In this document: piece after piece, positions 26,037-35,785 of the stretch
How positions within the stretch are numbered: position 1 is the first letter of the stretch
How the letters are laid out: the number at the start of each line of letters is the position of its first letter
Assembly: GCA_027487775.1 (NCBI GenBank)
Contig: JAIYCY010000010.1
Coordinates: 54,103 to 118,102 of the forward strand
Length of the DNA stretch: 64,000 nt
Origin: Planctomycetaceae bacterium
GTDB lineage: Bacteria > Planctomycetota > Phycisphaerae > Tepidisphaerales > Tepidisphaeraceae
Direction: 5' to 3'
Program-made: the position numbers and the translations under genes
Notes under the pieces: model-generated
Seen by the model: only the letters and a program-made list of their open reading frames with translations
Databases searched by the model: none
Told to the model about the DNA's origin: nothing

Positions 26037-29000
26037 CTATGGAAGCGGCTTGACCGTTGCGCGCTCGAGCAGCGTCGTGCGCGTGCCGCGTTGCTCGACC
26101 CATGCCTGACCGGCATCGGTCGATGTTGTGCCGAGGAAGACGGTCTCCGATTCGCTTCCGATGGTGACGCGGATCGAGTTGTCGTTCAGGGTTTCGAACG
26201 TGGGCATTGGCGTGTTGGGCTTAAGTGGGTAGAGAATCCAGGTCATCGGCGTGTTGGGTGCGGTTTCGACGCGGATCCATTTCTGATATTCGCCGACTGT
26301 CCATGTCTTGTCCCAGCCGACGGGCGGGATGAGTGCCTCGCCTTTGGAATCACGCACCTTATCGAGCCAGACTTTGTTGGCGGCCTCGCTTTCGGCGTTC
26401 TGTCGCACCTTGTACAGTCCGGGTCCATTCATCCACTCATCTGCGTACCACCACGCATCGACGACGATGTCACTGATGTTGTTGTGAGACAGATACACAA
26501 CCGCGTCGGTTTCCCATTGGCCTGGAGCTTGGAACAGGCGTCCGGTCGGATGCGTCTGTTCTTTGACGTCCCGCGCAAGCAGATGGATATGCAGGTGTTG
26601 ACGGTCTGCGGACCGTGTTTCGTCGCGAACGACCAGATAGTCAGCGAACTTGGATTTTTCGTCATGCTTGACCAGCATGAGATAGCGTCGATGCGTGATC
26701 GGGATGCTCGTGGGGCGCGACGGATAGGGATACTGAAACTTTGCTTCGAGCGGATCGACCGGGGAGAGTCGCAGCGAATTTCCGCTTCGTTCTGCGACGA
26801 TGACATCGGCGCTGGGCGTGGACTTAAAGGCAAGGACGCGCGCGGATCCGGTGAGTTGTTCCATCGCGTGAACGTCACGATCTTCGCCTGTGTGGCGGAA
26901 GGGTCGGGAGATGCCGAAGGTCATTGTGTTATGAAGGGCGGCATGGTCGCCGCGCGGGGTGTAGCTGCAGTTGTAGTCAAGGCTGAGAGGCGTCCCATCT
27001 CCGTAGAAATGGTAACTGAGCTCGTCGTTGTGATAGTGCCCTTGCGCTGCACCGGCCTTAAAGCTGACAAACGTCTCGCGCGGCGAACCAAAGCGTGATC
27101 GCATCACGCTGCCAAAACCTTCAAAGGCATGGCTGCCCCAGTCCATCGATTCGACGGCGGAAGGCTTGATGGACCAATCGACGCCGATGAGTTCATCGAG
27201 CAGGCCGGTCTTGAGATACTGATCGCGCAACATGAGCCAGACGGCCATCATGTCGCTGGCAAATGCCGGGTCAGCGTCTTTGTAGAACTTTGCAAGAAGC
27301 CCGAATCCATCGTTAAGCCCACTGGTCCATTTATGCGTATCGCCGATAGGTGCGGTATGGCGATGCCCAAGCCTTTGATGTGAAGGCGTGAGAAGGTGTC
27401 GATGCCAGATGCCGGTGGCGCGAAAGAGCGGATTCTCAGCAACGAGATTGCCCGATCCGCTATTGAGGAAGACGCGTGCAAGTTCGAGTTGATGCACGAG
27501 GCTGTAGCCTGCGTAGCCCGGACATTCATAGCCAACGCCGTCCGGGGGCAACAGAACGCGATCAACATCGTCGAGCCAGTTCTTCTTCGCAAAGGCCATC
27601 CAATCCCCTGCATCAGGGTGATCCGGCATCGCCGCTGCGGCGTAGGCTGCGACGGTGTACATGTCGGTATGGAAATTGGGATTGCCCGGCCCGAATCCGT
27701 TGAGATACCCGGGCCATCGATCGGGGTTGGTAAAGACATATCCGATCGCCGCCTGCACCGGGCCCGCCCACGGCTTGTCACTGACAAGATCGATCAGCGC
27801 GAGTCGATCGTCCATGTCGCGATTAAATCGCTGCGTCGGATTCAGGAAGTCGTCTTGAAAGCGTCGTTCAAGCATGATCTGCGGCGTGGGCGTTTGGACG
27901 TTCTTCACCGCGCGACCGAGCAGGTGATCGAGAATCTGCTGTTCATTGCGTGGGCGGGATGCGTATTCCTTGTCAAACTTCTTCACCGCGCGCGTCTCCG
28001 GCGTATCGCGATTGGCGTTGATGTCTTTGCGGATGCGATCACGATCGGCACGGGTCATGAGGATACGCGGCCCGTCGGGTTTACCCTGATAGTCGAGCCT
28101 GTAGCGATGCATGACATCGGCCAGCGTGAAGTCGGCGGATCGTCGGACGAGAGCGTTCAGCTTGCTTGTCGTGTCAAAGAGTGATCGCGGCCCCATCGCA
28201 AGGCCCCACGCCCGTGCGCCTACGCCAGTGTTGAAACGAATGCGTGCGGAGTTGTCATTTTCCGCAAATGCCGCGATCGTTTGCGCGTAGGGATTCAACC
28301 ATTTCGATGCCCTCACCGCCGCCACACCGAAGGCAGGCGCACCCGGGTCATACGTCGTGCTCCCTTTCTGCTCTTTGGTGTTGCGGTCGATGTACGGCGT
28401 CTCGCCTGTCCGCGTCATGAAGAAGTCCTGCCCGCCACCCGGTTGCTGATTCCAAACTGGTCGCATCATCACGAAGGGCCCGCGCTGCTGATTCTGCGGC
28501 TTCATCGGATGAAATCGCAAATCGACATTGCCCCCAAACTTTTCGAATCCAAACCACGGTATCCACATCACCGTGTCCGCACCGAAATCCTCACGCACGT
28601 CTATCCAATGTCGCGATTCTCCGGCAGGCATGCGGTAACGCTCCTGCACATTGATCCAGGGCAAACCCGCCGTCACACGAAGGCGCATTTCGTAAAACTG
28701 CTCCTCAGGAAACTCTGCCCAAGATTCATCCGCGACTTCAACGTTCGCCCATGGAAGTTCATCCTGCGTGACGACAGCGGCGACTGTATCTTCAAAGGCA
28801 TATCGAACGAGCACATCAGCAAAGACCGGCCCGCTCTGTTTCACCACTACATTCACAGATCGCACACGTGCATCGCCCTCCCACCGCGATGAACCAAACC
28901 ACGAACCATCACCCACCTTAAACGGCCCGATCGGCCCTGGAAGGCTCGACAACGCTCTCGCGCCGGAGACCTTCGGAGAGGGAATACGAATCGCGTGAAC

Positions 29001-29480
29001 GCCATTCTCGATGGTCAGGCTTTCGTCTCTCTTTTCGATCGCGATCGAAGTTGCAGATCCATGAGACGTATCCTCAGATTCGAATTGAACCTCGACTTTG
29101 GTTTCGCCGGCGACTTTGGTGTTCTTGGCGTCTCGATGATCTCCGCGTATCGATACAACAAACCACACACGGCTCGTCTTTTCATCGACGGACTCGATCT
29201 GCACGCGACCCACGCGATCCCCGATGCGCACCGAGCGAATCCTCAATGCCTCGGCAGTCGGGATATCGACGTAAACCAATTCGCCCGGCCAATCCATCGC
29301 GAGTGGGTTCTTGATCTCGACCGATCGGACGACTTCGGCAACCGCCGAACGAACATCGACGAACACCGACGCGGAAACACACGCACTCACAACCGCAACC
29401 ATCCGCCCCAGATGTCGTGAGACCGAAGATCGCCCTGGGACAGTGAAAGCTCGCCCGAACGGAGTCACCTCTTTATCCAT
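26037..29480 (-). CDS. secreted heparinase II/III-like polysaccharide lyase
   Basis: A 1147-residue exported protein. GAGGAG lies 9 nt before ATG 29480. The signal segment (MVAVVSACVSASVFVDVRSAVA) follows a 26-residue basic extension. Residues about 50-480 are mainly beta. The alpha/alpha toroid occupies about 480-790 (AAYAAAAMPDHPDAGDWMAFA, YECPGYAGYSLVHQLELARV). The heparinase II/III beta-sandwich signature is ETFVSFKAGAAQGHYHNDELSYHFYGDG, with SLDYNCSYTPRGDHAALHNTM after it; the His and Tyr there are typical catalytic-site residues of the family. Such enzymes cleave uronate-containing polysaccharides by beta-elimination. It is divergent from the gene at 29553. The exact substrate is not predictable. 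Confidence 0.85.
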   Translation of the reverse strand: MDKEVTPFGRAFTVPGRSSVSRHLGRMVAVVSACVSASVFVDVRSAVAEVVRSVEIKNPLAMDWPGELVYVDIPTAEALRIRSVRIGDRVGRVQIESVDEKTSRVWFVVSIRGDHRDAKNTKVAGETKVEVQFESEDTSHGSATSIAIEKRDESLTIENGVHAIRIPSPKVSGARALSSLPGPIGPFKVGDGSWFGSSRWEGDARVRSVNVVVKQSGPVFADVLVRYAFEDTVAAVVTQDELPWANVEVADESWAEFPEEQFYEMRLRVTAGLPWINVQERYRMPAGESRHWIDVREDFGADTVMWIPWFGFEKFGGNVDLRFHPMKPQNQQRGPFVMMRPVWNQQPGGGQDFFMTRTGETPYIDRNTKEQKGSTTYDPGAPAFGVAAVRASKWLNPYAQTIAAFAENDNSARIRFNTGVGARAWGLAMGPRSLFDTTSKLNALVRRSADFTLADVMHRYRLDYQGKPDGPRILMTRADRDRIRKDINANRDTPETRAVKKFDKEYASRPRNEQQILDHLLGRAVKNVQTPTPQIMLERRFQDDFLNPTQRFNRDMDDRLALIDLVSDKPWAGPVQAAIGYVFTNPDRWPGYLNGFGPGNPNFHTDMYTVAAYAAAAMPDHPDAGDWMAFAKKNWLDDVDRVLLPPDGVGYECPGYAGYSLVHQLELARVFLNSGSGNLVAENPLFRATGIWHRHLLTPSHQRLGHRHTAPIGDTHKWTSGLNDGFGLLAKFYKDADPAFASDMMAVWLMLRDQYLKTGLLDELIGVDWSIKPSAVESMDWGSHAFEGFGSVMRSRFGSPRETFVSFKAGAAQGHYHNDELSYHFYGDGTPLSLDYNCSYTPRGDHAALHNTMTFGISRPFRHTGEDRDVHAMEQLTGSARVLAFKSTPSADVIVAERSGNSLRLSPVDPLEAKFQYPYPSRPTSIPITHRRYLMLVKHDEKSKFADYLVVRDETRSADRQHLHIHLLARDVKEQTHPTGRLFQAPGQWETDAVVYLSHNNISDIVVDAWWYADEWMNGPGLYKVRQNAESEAANKVWLDKVRDSKGEALIPPVGWDKTWTVGEYQKWIRVETAPNTPMTWILYPLKPNTPMPTFETLNDNSIRVTIGSESETVFLGTTSTDAGQAWVEQRGTRTTLLERATVKPLP

Positions 29481-29552
29481 TTTGACACACTCCTCAGATT
29501 TTCAGGATAGACCGATCGGAATTGTACGCTATCATATCCGACGCGAACACCC

Positions 29553-31508
29553 ATGCGACACAAATCCAATCTGATCAGATCGATTTCCGCCATTTCTGCA
29601 TGTTGTCTTTTGGCGTTGTCCCCGGTCCTAGCCCGCGTAAAGCCGCTCGACGTCTCGGCTCGACCGAGCGCGGTTGATGTGCCCGGCGGCGTCGCAACGG
29701 GTGGTCATCTGCTCGCGCCTGCCGCCCTACCGACGTCGTATCCCGACGCCGAGGGCTTTGCCAGTCGCGCCCAGTTCATCTTCGAAACGGTCGCCCGGAA
29801 CGACCTCGGCCAATGGCGCCGCGGATACTTTTCTGGAGGCGATCCGGGCAAATATCTCCCCGGCGCGGCGATGGGTAAACTCGCCCTCAACCCCGAAGAT
29901 GCCGAGAGTCGACAATTTCTCAACGACGATCGCTCCTACCGCGAGCACTACCATTTCGCCGCCATTCAATGGCCTCGCCTGCTCGGACTCTTTCGAGATG
30001 CCCTCACCGAAGACACAGTGAACAAACTTCGCGCCGAAGCCCGCAAGTATGGGGCTTATCTCAATCCAGGCGGCACCGAAAACCACAAAACCATGTGGCT
30101 CACCACAGCCAATCTTCTTCCTCACCAACTCGATACCGGCTTATCCAACAAATCAAAGGAAGAATCCATAGCAACCGCAAAGTCCCAACTTCGCCGTTAC
30201 GTCAAGGGCCTGTTCTCTGTCGGCATGGGCGAATGGGATTCATCCACATACCTGATGTTCGACATCAACGGCTTCTTGAATCTCTATGATTTCAGCCCCG
30301 ATCACGAAGTTCGCCTCATCGCACGAGCGGCCCTCGATTGGTACGTGACCACCTACGTACTCAAACACCGCAGCGGCGTGTTCACGGCTCCAAATCAGCG
30401 TGGTTTCGCAAGCGCCCCTTACGATTCAATCACCGACCAAACGGGCTTTCTATGGTTTTCTGATCATTCTTCAATCGAGAATCCGCCTCGCTTTCTCTAT
30501 GCTCTGCACGCCGCCACGAGCAGTTATCGACCCAATGCCGTGCTCTTCAACTTGGCCACGCAGAACGAACTTCCACTTGTGCCGTTCGAACAGCTCAACA
30601 CCAAGCCAAACTATTGGTACGGGCAGAATATCACTCCTGCAATCAACCAATATGCCGAGCGTGTTTATGTTTCCCAGCATTACACCATGGGCATGTTGCT
30701 CAACGGCTTCGGCGGCCAGATCACGCGGTTTCAGATCGTCACCGACGACGGCCACATCCTCACCGCCGGGCATCCTCGTCGTAGCGACCATACGACTAAA
30801 AAGCTCGACGAGTTCGGCTACGAGGACGGACTCGGGCGTTACGAGCAATCGACCGCCGTCGAATCGACCGCCATCATCGTGAACGACCTTCCCCCCGATG
30901 AGCCGATTCGCTACAGCTTCATCACCATACCTGCCGGCGCAACGACCGCGACGATCGAGAACGACATCCTGATGTCGCTCGGAAAGGTCAGCGTAATCGT
31001 CAGGCCGATCGAATCGACTCTCGAAATCGGCACGACCGATCTCACGCCCAAACAGCTTGCTGAAAATGCGAGAGAGTTGGATCGTGGGAAGCCCGCCAAG
31101 CACACGCCGCGGCCCATCATTCGCGTGATGGCGGTCGAAGGATCGAATCGCCCCGGCTTCATCCTCGAAGTCGCCGACGACAAGCCCGAAGCGTTTCTGC
31201 ATCGCCTCGATTCAACAGAGCTCGCTTCGAATATGGCGCAAGCCGGATCACTTCGCTATCGTGCCGCCACCGGACGAGTCATCGATTTTGAGCTCGGTCC
31301 CGACAACAAACCAATACTCCGTGTCGACGACAGCCCTGTCGATCCGTTCGCCTGGGACTGGGTCTATGCGGGCCCTTACATCAATCAACGCGACGGCATC
31401 CTCAACGTCACCGACGGCCGAACAGGATTTAGTATCGACTTCAGCGGAGATCTGCCCGTTTATGGCCCGGCCAGAATCGGGCTTCTCCCAGAGACTACAC
31501 AACCCTGA
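29553..31508 (+). CDS. secreted toroid-like protein of unknown function (polysaccharide locus)
   Basis: A 651-residue exported protein with signal peptide MRHKSNLIRSISAISACCLLALSPVLA. The N-terminal 370 residues are rich in helices with regularly spaced aromatic motifs (HYHFAAIQWPRLLGLF, TENHKTMWLTTANLL, GMGEWDSSTYLMFDINGFLNLYDF), as in alpha/alpha-toroid lyases and hydrolases. The C-terminal part is beta-rich (YSFITIPAGATTATIENDIL). I do not recognise a named family; the fold guess is inference. Divergent placement from the heparinase-like gene, 72 bases away, supports a role in the same polysaccharide pathway. No ribosome site is obvious. Confidence 0.7.
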   Translation: MRHKSNLIRSISAISACCLLALSPVLARVKPLDVSARPSAVDVPGGVATGGHLLAPAALPTSYPDAEGFASRAQFIFETVARNDLGQWRRGYFSGGDPGKYLPGAAMGKLALNPEDAESRQFLNDDRSYREHYHFAAIQWPRLLGLFRDALTEDTVNKLRAEARKYGAYLNPGGTENHKTMWLTTANLLPHQLDTGLSNKSKEESIATAKSQLRRYVKGLFSVGMGEWDSSTYLMFDINGFLNLYDFSPDHEVRLIARAALDWYVTTYVLKHRSGVFTAPNQRGFASAPYDSITDQTGFLWFSDHSSIENPPRFLYALHAATSSYRPNAVLFNLATQNELPLVPFEQLNTKPNYWYGQNITPAINQYAERVYVSQHYTMGMLLNGFGGQITRFQIVTDDGHILTAGHPRRSDHTTKKLDEFGYEDGLGRYEQSTAVESTAIIVNDLPPDEPIRYSFITIPAGATTATIENDILMSLGKVSVIVRPIESTLEIGTTDLTPKQLAENARELDRGKPAKHTPRPIIRVMAVEGSNRPGFILEVADDKPEAFLHRLDSTELASNMAQAGSLRYRAATGRVIDFELGPDNKPILRVDDSPVDPFAWDWVYAGPYINQRDGILNVTDGRTGFSIDFSGDLPVYGPARIGLLPETTQP

Positions 31509-31580
31509 TACATCCATATTCCCGCGGTTCTTTAGTTTTCGCACGACCCAATGGAACACATTCATTCAGGAGCCAACTCC

Positions 31581-33437
31581 ATGCGACGGTTTCTCAGCCT
31601 CATGATCATCGCCCTGCTCACGTTGACCAGCGTCGCGCGGGCAGATCGCGCCTTCTATGTCGGTTCGGGTGCCAAGACCGTGCTGCATGATGTCCACGTC
31701 CTGCCAGACGGCTCTGTGCTCATTGCCGGCGGAACCGACGACAACACATGGTTCACGCGCAACGTTCAGGACATCAAACTCGACGGCAAGCTGATCACCT
31801 CACAGCCGGGCACAGGTCGCGTCGGGTTCATGCTCCATTTGGATGCCAAGCTCGATCGGATTATTCGCGCCTACCACTTCCCGCCTGGCGTCACTGACGG
31901 CATTCGACGCATTCGAACGAGCGGAACACCTGCATTCGGTGATACGCCTGGCAAGCCTGGCGACATCTATATAAGCGGATTTACGGTCGAGAATCGCGAC
32001 CAGAATGGCGGATACTTTATCGCCAAGCTCGACGGTGATTTTTCCGGAAAGATCCCGGCAAAGGTTGAATGGGTGCGCAACATCTGGGCCGGTTCGTCGC
32101 ATCGCGATTACCAACCCTGGGACGTAGGTTCCGATGGCAAAGTTGTATACATCAACGGCGTCGACTTCAAAGCAGATTGGGTCATGCTCGGTCGACTCAA
32201 CACCCATGGCGAGGATGATGTCGTTCCACATTTTCGCTATCACTGGGGTCGAAATGCCGCCGGTCATGGCGTGGATGGTCACTGGACCCCAGCGACCGCA
32301 CGCACGGACTACACACCACAAGGCTCGGGCGTCGTCTTCAAGATCTGGCGCGCTGATCTGCGTAGCTGGTCGTCCGACGAATACAACGCGATCGTCCCCG
32401 ACGGCAATGGAGGGACACGACAGGGAACCTGGCCCAACGACTACTACTTCACCGGGCCCGCCAACCCTGACGATCTTCAGTCGAGCCACACCCAGCCCGG
32501 CTACACAGGCTATCGTGTCGGCCGAAACCAAACCCATCGCGTCGTTGCCGTCACGGTCGATCGTCGCGACGGCTCGATTTACGTGGGCTACTGCGTCCAA
32601 TCACGCCTTCCCGACGGCCAACCCGACTTCGAGCCCGCGGTCATCGCTTGGAATGCCGACGGGCAGCTTAAATGGTGGAGTCGACTCTACTCCGAGACCA
32701 CACAGAACAGTACGCCCGACCAGTATGTAGATGGCATCGCGATCGACTATGCAAATGACCGACTGGTCGTCGGCGCTCGCGCACACGGAAACAATGTCAT
32801 CAATCTATGGGACGGCACCAACAGCTTTAAGAACAAGTTGAACGGAAAGACTGGCAATATTCATATCAGTTGGATCGGCACATTCACACTTCAGAATGGC
32901 ACGTTCATCAACAGCGCGTGGCTAAGCGAGCTGGTCGACACGACCAAGGGCCTCGGCAAGCCGATCGAGAGCGGCCTGCTCGCGGGATGGCCCGACCCGA
33001 ACGGCGGCTGGGCGGACATGAACACCACGCGTCTCCGCGATCTCCGCGTCGATTCCGCCGGGAATATTCTTGTCGCTGCCAACGGTCGTCGTCCCTACAC
33101 CACCTCGAACGCCTTCATGCAAATGTATAAACCCAACGAAGGACGCAGCCGCTGGTCGGATTTCACACGCGTCTACGCTGCTGATCTGTCGCAACTGCTG
33201 TACTCCAGCATCGTCAACACGCCCTGGACAGGCGAAACCGACGGCGGATCAACGACCATTCAACTCCACGCCATCCACCCGACGTCGAGCGGACTCATCT
33301 CTGTCGGCACGCAGAATCTTACCAAAGAGGGGCAATCCATCGGCCCGATCAACATCACCAACGCTCCCGACTACGCAAGCAAATCTCCCGATGAAGCCGG
33401 CATCATCGTGATGAAGAACTTCAACTCAGCACGCTGA
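31581..33437 (+). CDS. secreted protein, probably beta-propeller-like, unknown function
   Basis: A 618-residue protein. ATG 31581 is preferred over 31551 because AGGAG lies at 31568-31572 and the signal peptide MRRFLSLMIIALLTLTSVARA begins there. The mature part has repeating short beta motifs with Asp-Gly turns (VHVLPDGSVLIAGGTDD, WDVGSDGKVVYINGV, VTVDRRDGSIYVGYC, LRVDSAGNILVAANG), which suggest a beta-propeller. No catalytic motif or family is recognised. It follows the toroid-like gene by 72 bases on the same strand and is probably co-transcribed with it. It ends before a convergent dockerin/PEP-CTERM gene. Confidence 0.72.
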   Translation: MRRFLSLMIIALLTLTSVARADRAFYVGSGAKTVLHDVHVLPDGSVLIAGGTDDNTWFTRNVQDIKLDGKLITSQPGTGRVGFMLHLDAKLDRIIRAYHFPPGVTDGIRRIRTSGTPAFGDTPGKPGDIYISGFTVENRDQNGGYFIAKLDGDFSGKIPAKVEWVRNIWAGSSHRDYQPWDVGSDGKVVYINGVDFKADWVMLGRLNTHGEDDVVPHFRYHWGRNAAGHGVDGHWTPATARTDYTPQGSGVVFKIWRADLRSWSSDEYNAIVPDGNGGTRQGTWPNDYYFTGPANPDDLQSSHTQPGYTGYRVGRNQTHRVVAVTVDRRDGSIYVGYCVQSRLPDGQPDFEPAVIAWNADGQLKWWSRLYSETTQNSTPDQYVDGIAIDYANDRLVVGARAHGNNVINLWDGTNSFKNKLNGKTGNIHISWIGTFTLQNGTFINSAWLSELVDTTKGLGKPIESGLLAGWPDPNGGWADMNTTRLRDLRVDSAGNILVAANGRRPYTTSNAFMQMYKPNEGRSRWSDFTRVYAADLSQLLYSSIVNTPWTGETDGGSTTIQLHAIHPTSSGLISVGTQNLTKEGQSIGPINITNAPDYASKSPDEAGIIVMKNFNSAR

Positions 33438-33506
33438 GCGAATCACGCAAGCGACGCGATTCTCGTGCATGCTGACCATCGTTCGATACGTCAACCGGTC
33501 GGCCTT

Positions 33507-34826
33507 TCATTGCGATTTGCGGTGACGCGGATGCGCCGCGTCGGAACGACGTCGCAGCAAGAGAGTCGCGGGCAAAAGCATCGCAGCCATCGAGGTCGGC
33601 TCGGGGATCTGGCTCGATGCAAGCACCCAGTCGGATGCAAACTCGGATCCGACATCGGTCGGCAGGATCACACTTGCCGCACCAGCACCGCTGAATCCAT
33701 AGTTTCGTGCAAGTACAAGAAGATCGGCGAATCCCACCGCGCGATCGCCATTGAAATCGCCCGACGCCCAGCCTGCGAGTGAAGTGGTATTGTAGTTGCG
33801 TGCCAAAGAGAGCAGATCGCTGAATCCGACGGATCCATCGAGATCTGCATCGCCGTAACGTGTTCCTCGAATCACTTCGACCCAATGGTCGGCGTCGGAA
33901 CCTGCAGATCCTGCGACAGTATTGACCACGCCGTCGTCATTGAGGTCAAACTGCGTATCAGCCGGCGGAACGGGCCCGTTGGCCGCACCGAAGAGTAGAT
34001 CGATATCTCCGGCATCGAGCGAGCCCGAGTCGTTGAGATCTCCGAGAAGTCGTTCGAGTTCGAGGGTGAAGCCGTTCAGATAGCTGGCCGATGCATTCAC
34101 ATCGCCCGCGATGCCTGTGCCTGCCCATCCCCAAAGGACCGCAGTCCCGGTGGCGTTGGCGGTAACGCTCAATCGCGCGGGCGGTGGAGGCGGATTGGTT
34201 CCACCGCTGGGATCGGGTGTGAACGGACTGCTCCATCGCAGGACTGTATGTTCTGGAATGTCATTGAATGCAGGAGGCCTCACGCTCGTGATCCGCATGG
34301 CAACCGGATTCGACTGATTACCCGGATAGCCGTTGTTGTTATCAAACGCATACCAACCCGCCGAGTAGGACTTGCCGGGGACAAGGCCATTGAACTCCAG
34401 TGCGATATGGTTCTGTCCCTGCGCGCTCGGCGTGCCGGATCCGAATACAGGGGAGAAGAGAAAATCGCTAAAGACATATCCGACTGGGAGTCCATCTTGT
34501 TGGACAAACTCATCTTGCTGGGGCACGCCTCGATTGCGTGTTTGGAAGCCATAGTTTCCAGAAAGGATGACCACACCGACTTCGCCATCCGCACCTGCGG
34601 CCGCGGTCGGTAGTCCGCTGAAGGTTCGCGCCATGGATGTCTGGTTGTCAGGCGGTATCCAACCTGTCCATCCGGAGGACGTATTGGGCGATCCCGCGCC
34701 GTTGATATCGACTTTCAGGAAAGGCCCGCTCTGGCCCGACGCTGCACCATGCCAAATGGCCACCACGATCGCCGAGGTAAGCACAGCCGTCTCGAACATG
34801 CCGCGTTGTGATTGGTCCTGTTTCAT
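33507..34826 (-). CDS. secreted dockerin-like/PEP-CTERM protein
   Basis: A 439-residue exported protein with GGAGGAG before ATG 34826. The signal peptide ends near AASGQ. Residues about 35-260 are beta-rich, with FNGLVPGKSYSAGWYAFDNNNGYPGN resembling carbohydrate-binding or fibronectin-like modules. Four Asp-rich dockerin-type loops follow (GDLNDSGSLDAGDIDLLFG, FDLNDDGVVNT, GDADLDGSVGFSDLLSLARN, GDFNGDRAVGFADLLVLARN). The tail IPEPTSMAAMLLPATLLLRRR is a PEP-CTERM signal. Its promoter carries the palindromic operator described at 34876. It is probably a surface-displayed protein induced together with sugar catabolism. Confidence 0.85.
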   Translation of the reverse strand: MKQDQSQRGMFETAVLTSAIVVAIWHGAASGQSGPFLKVDINGAGSPNTSSGWTGWIPPDNQTSMARTFSGLPTAAAGADGEVGVVILSGNYGFQTRNRGVPQQDEFVQQDGLPVGYVFSDFLFSPVFGSGTPSAQGQNHIALEFNGLVPGKSYSAGWYAFDNNNGYPGNQSNPVAMRITSVRPPAFNDIPEHTVLRWSSPFTPDPSGGTNPPPPPARLSVTANATGTAVLWGWAGTGIAGDVNASASYLNGFTLELERLLGDLNDSGSLDAGDIDLLFGAANGPVPPADTQFDLNDDGVVNTVAGSAGSDADHWVEVIRGTRYGDADLDGSVGFSDLLSLARNYNTTSLAGWASGDFNGDRAVGFADLLVLARNYGFSGAGAASVILPTDVGSEFASDWVLASSQIPEPTSMAAMLLPATLLLRRRSDAAHPRHRKSQ

Positions 34827-34875
34827 TCGACTCCTCCAGCAGAATTGATCAGCCCAAGCCGTGATAAAGCCATTA

Positions 34876-34917
34876 GTAATCGATTACCTATTCTAGGCGA
34901 TGCGCGGACGTTGTCAA
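34876..34917 (-). promoter_or_regulatory. promoter with LacI-type palindromic operator (site 1)
   Basis: On the minus strand: TTGACA (34912-34917), 16-nt spacer, TAGAAT (34890-34895), 2 nt, then the perfect 12-bp palindrome GTAATCGATTAC (34876-34887). The operator covers the likely transcription start, the classic position for repression. ATG 34826 lies about 57 nt downstream. The same layout occurs at 45019-45060. Confidence 0.8.
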
Positions 34918-34957
34918 GCATTTTTTCGGCTCGGCTTAACTTCAACGCTCCGTTCCG

Positions 34958-35785
34958 CTACGCAGTGATCGGCCCTTTGGGCATCGGCGTGAGATGCAGC
35001 ATCGGTCGCAGCACACCGCACATGCCAAGCGCCGATTCTCGACCCGGTTCGTTGATGAAAACATCCGAGTTCGATTCAAGATCCGCCACCTGCGATGAGA
35101 ACAAACGCTCTGACGACTTCGCCAACGAGTTTAAACGGCGCAAGCTCTCCTCACCCCACGCGATAGGCCCGCGTTGCACGATCGAGGCGAATTCCGCCCG
35201 ACGCTCCGCCATCGTGCGCTCATGAACACCGACGAAATCCCCGAGCCTTGCGAAATAAGCCGACCGATCCTTCGTCCACATCTCCATCAGATCCATGTAA
35301 GCGCGGACGGCCTGATCTCGCCGATCAAGCGCCCCCGCGAGGCCGTGCTGTTTTGCGAGGCCCAACCATCGCGCATAGACATTCGCATCATGATCGGCTT
35401 CCGGTCCGAAGTAGATCCTCGCCTCACCCGCCTCCGCAAGTCCGGCGCTTCCCATCAATCCGAGAATCACGAGATCACCTCGACTCACCAATCGATGCAG
35501 CACGCGTGGCGGAAAGTGCGCATAGACACCCTGCGTCAATTCAAGCCGACGTGGGCCGTTCTCAAGATCATGAAACTCGACGTGCCCCGCGCCGCGCAGC
35601 ACGAAATAGCCTTCATCGACAATCGCATGCACATGCGGGCATCCGCCAAACTCGCCATCGGGCCCGCGACGCTGTCCGTAGACATGCACTTCGGTCAGAC
35701 CGATTCCGCCGATCAGCCCGAGCGGGCGCGTTCCGGTGTCTTCGCGGTGATCGATCGATCCGGTTTCGTTCGACGATTCACTCAT
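34958..35785 (-). CDS. cupin-domain protein
   Basis: A 275-residue protein. The N-terminal half is a single cupin barrel with metal-binding pattern GGCPHVHAIVDEGYFVLRGAGH and YAHFPPRVLHRLV (the final His of motif 2). The C-terminal 140 residues are helical and unassigned. Its ATG overlaps the stop of the oxidoreductase by 4 bases (ATGA), showing translational coupling. Cupins of this kind serve as sugar-binding, isomerase or dioxygenase modules; placement at the end of a sugar-uptake operon suggests a carbohydrate isomerase or sensor, but the reaction is unknown. Confidence 0.78.
   Translation of the reverse strand: MSESSNETGSIDHREDTGTRPLGLIGGIGLTEVHVYGQRRGPDGEFGGCPHVHAIVDEGYFVLRGAGHVEFHDLENGPRRLELTQGVYAHFPPRVLHRLVSRGDLVILGLMGSAGLAEAGEARIYFGPEADHDANVYARWLGLAKQHGLAGALDRRDQAVRAYMDLMEMWTKDRSAYFARLGDFVGVHERTMAERRAEFASIVQRGPIAWGEESLRRLNSLAKSSERLFSSQVADLESNSDVFINEPGRESALGMCGVLRPMLHLTPMPKGPITA

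Noticed and set aside
26037..26116. Longer N-terminus of the GH42-like gene reaching 26116
   Set aside because: It would overlap the upstream gene and adds a basic, low-complexity segment; MSSIQ at 25957 begins the conserved sequence.
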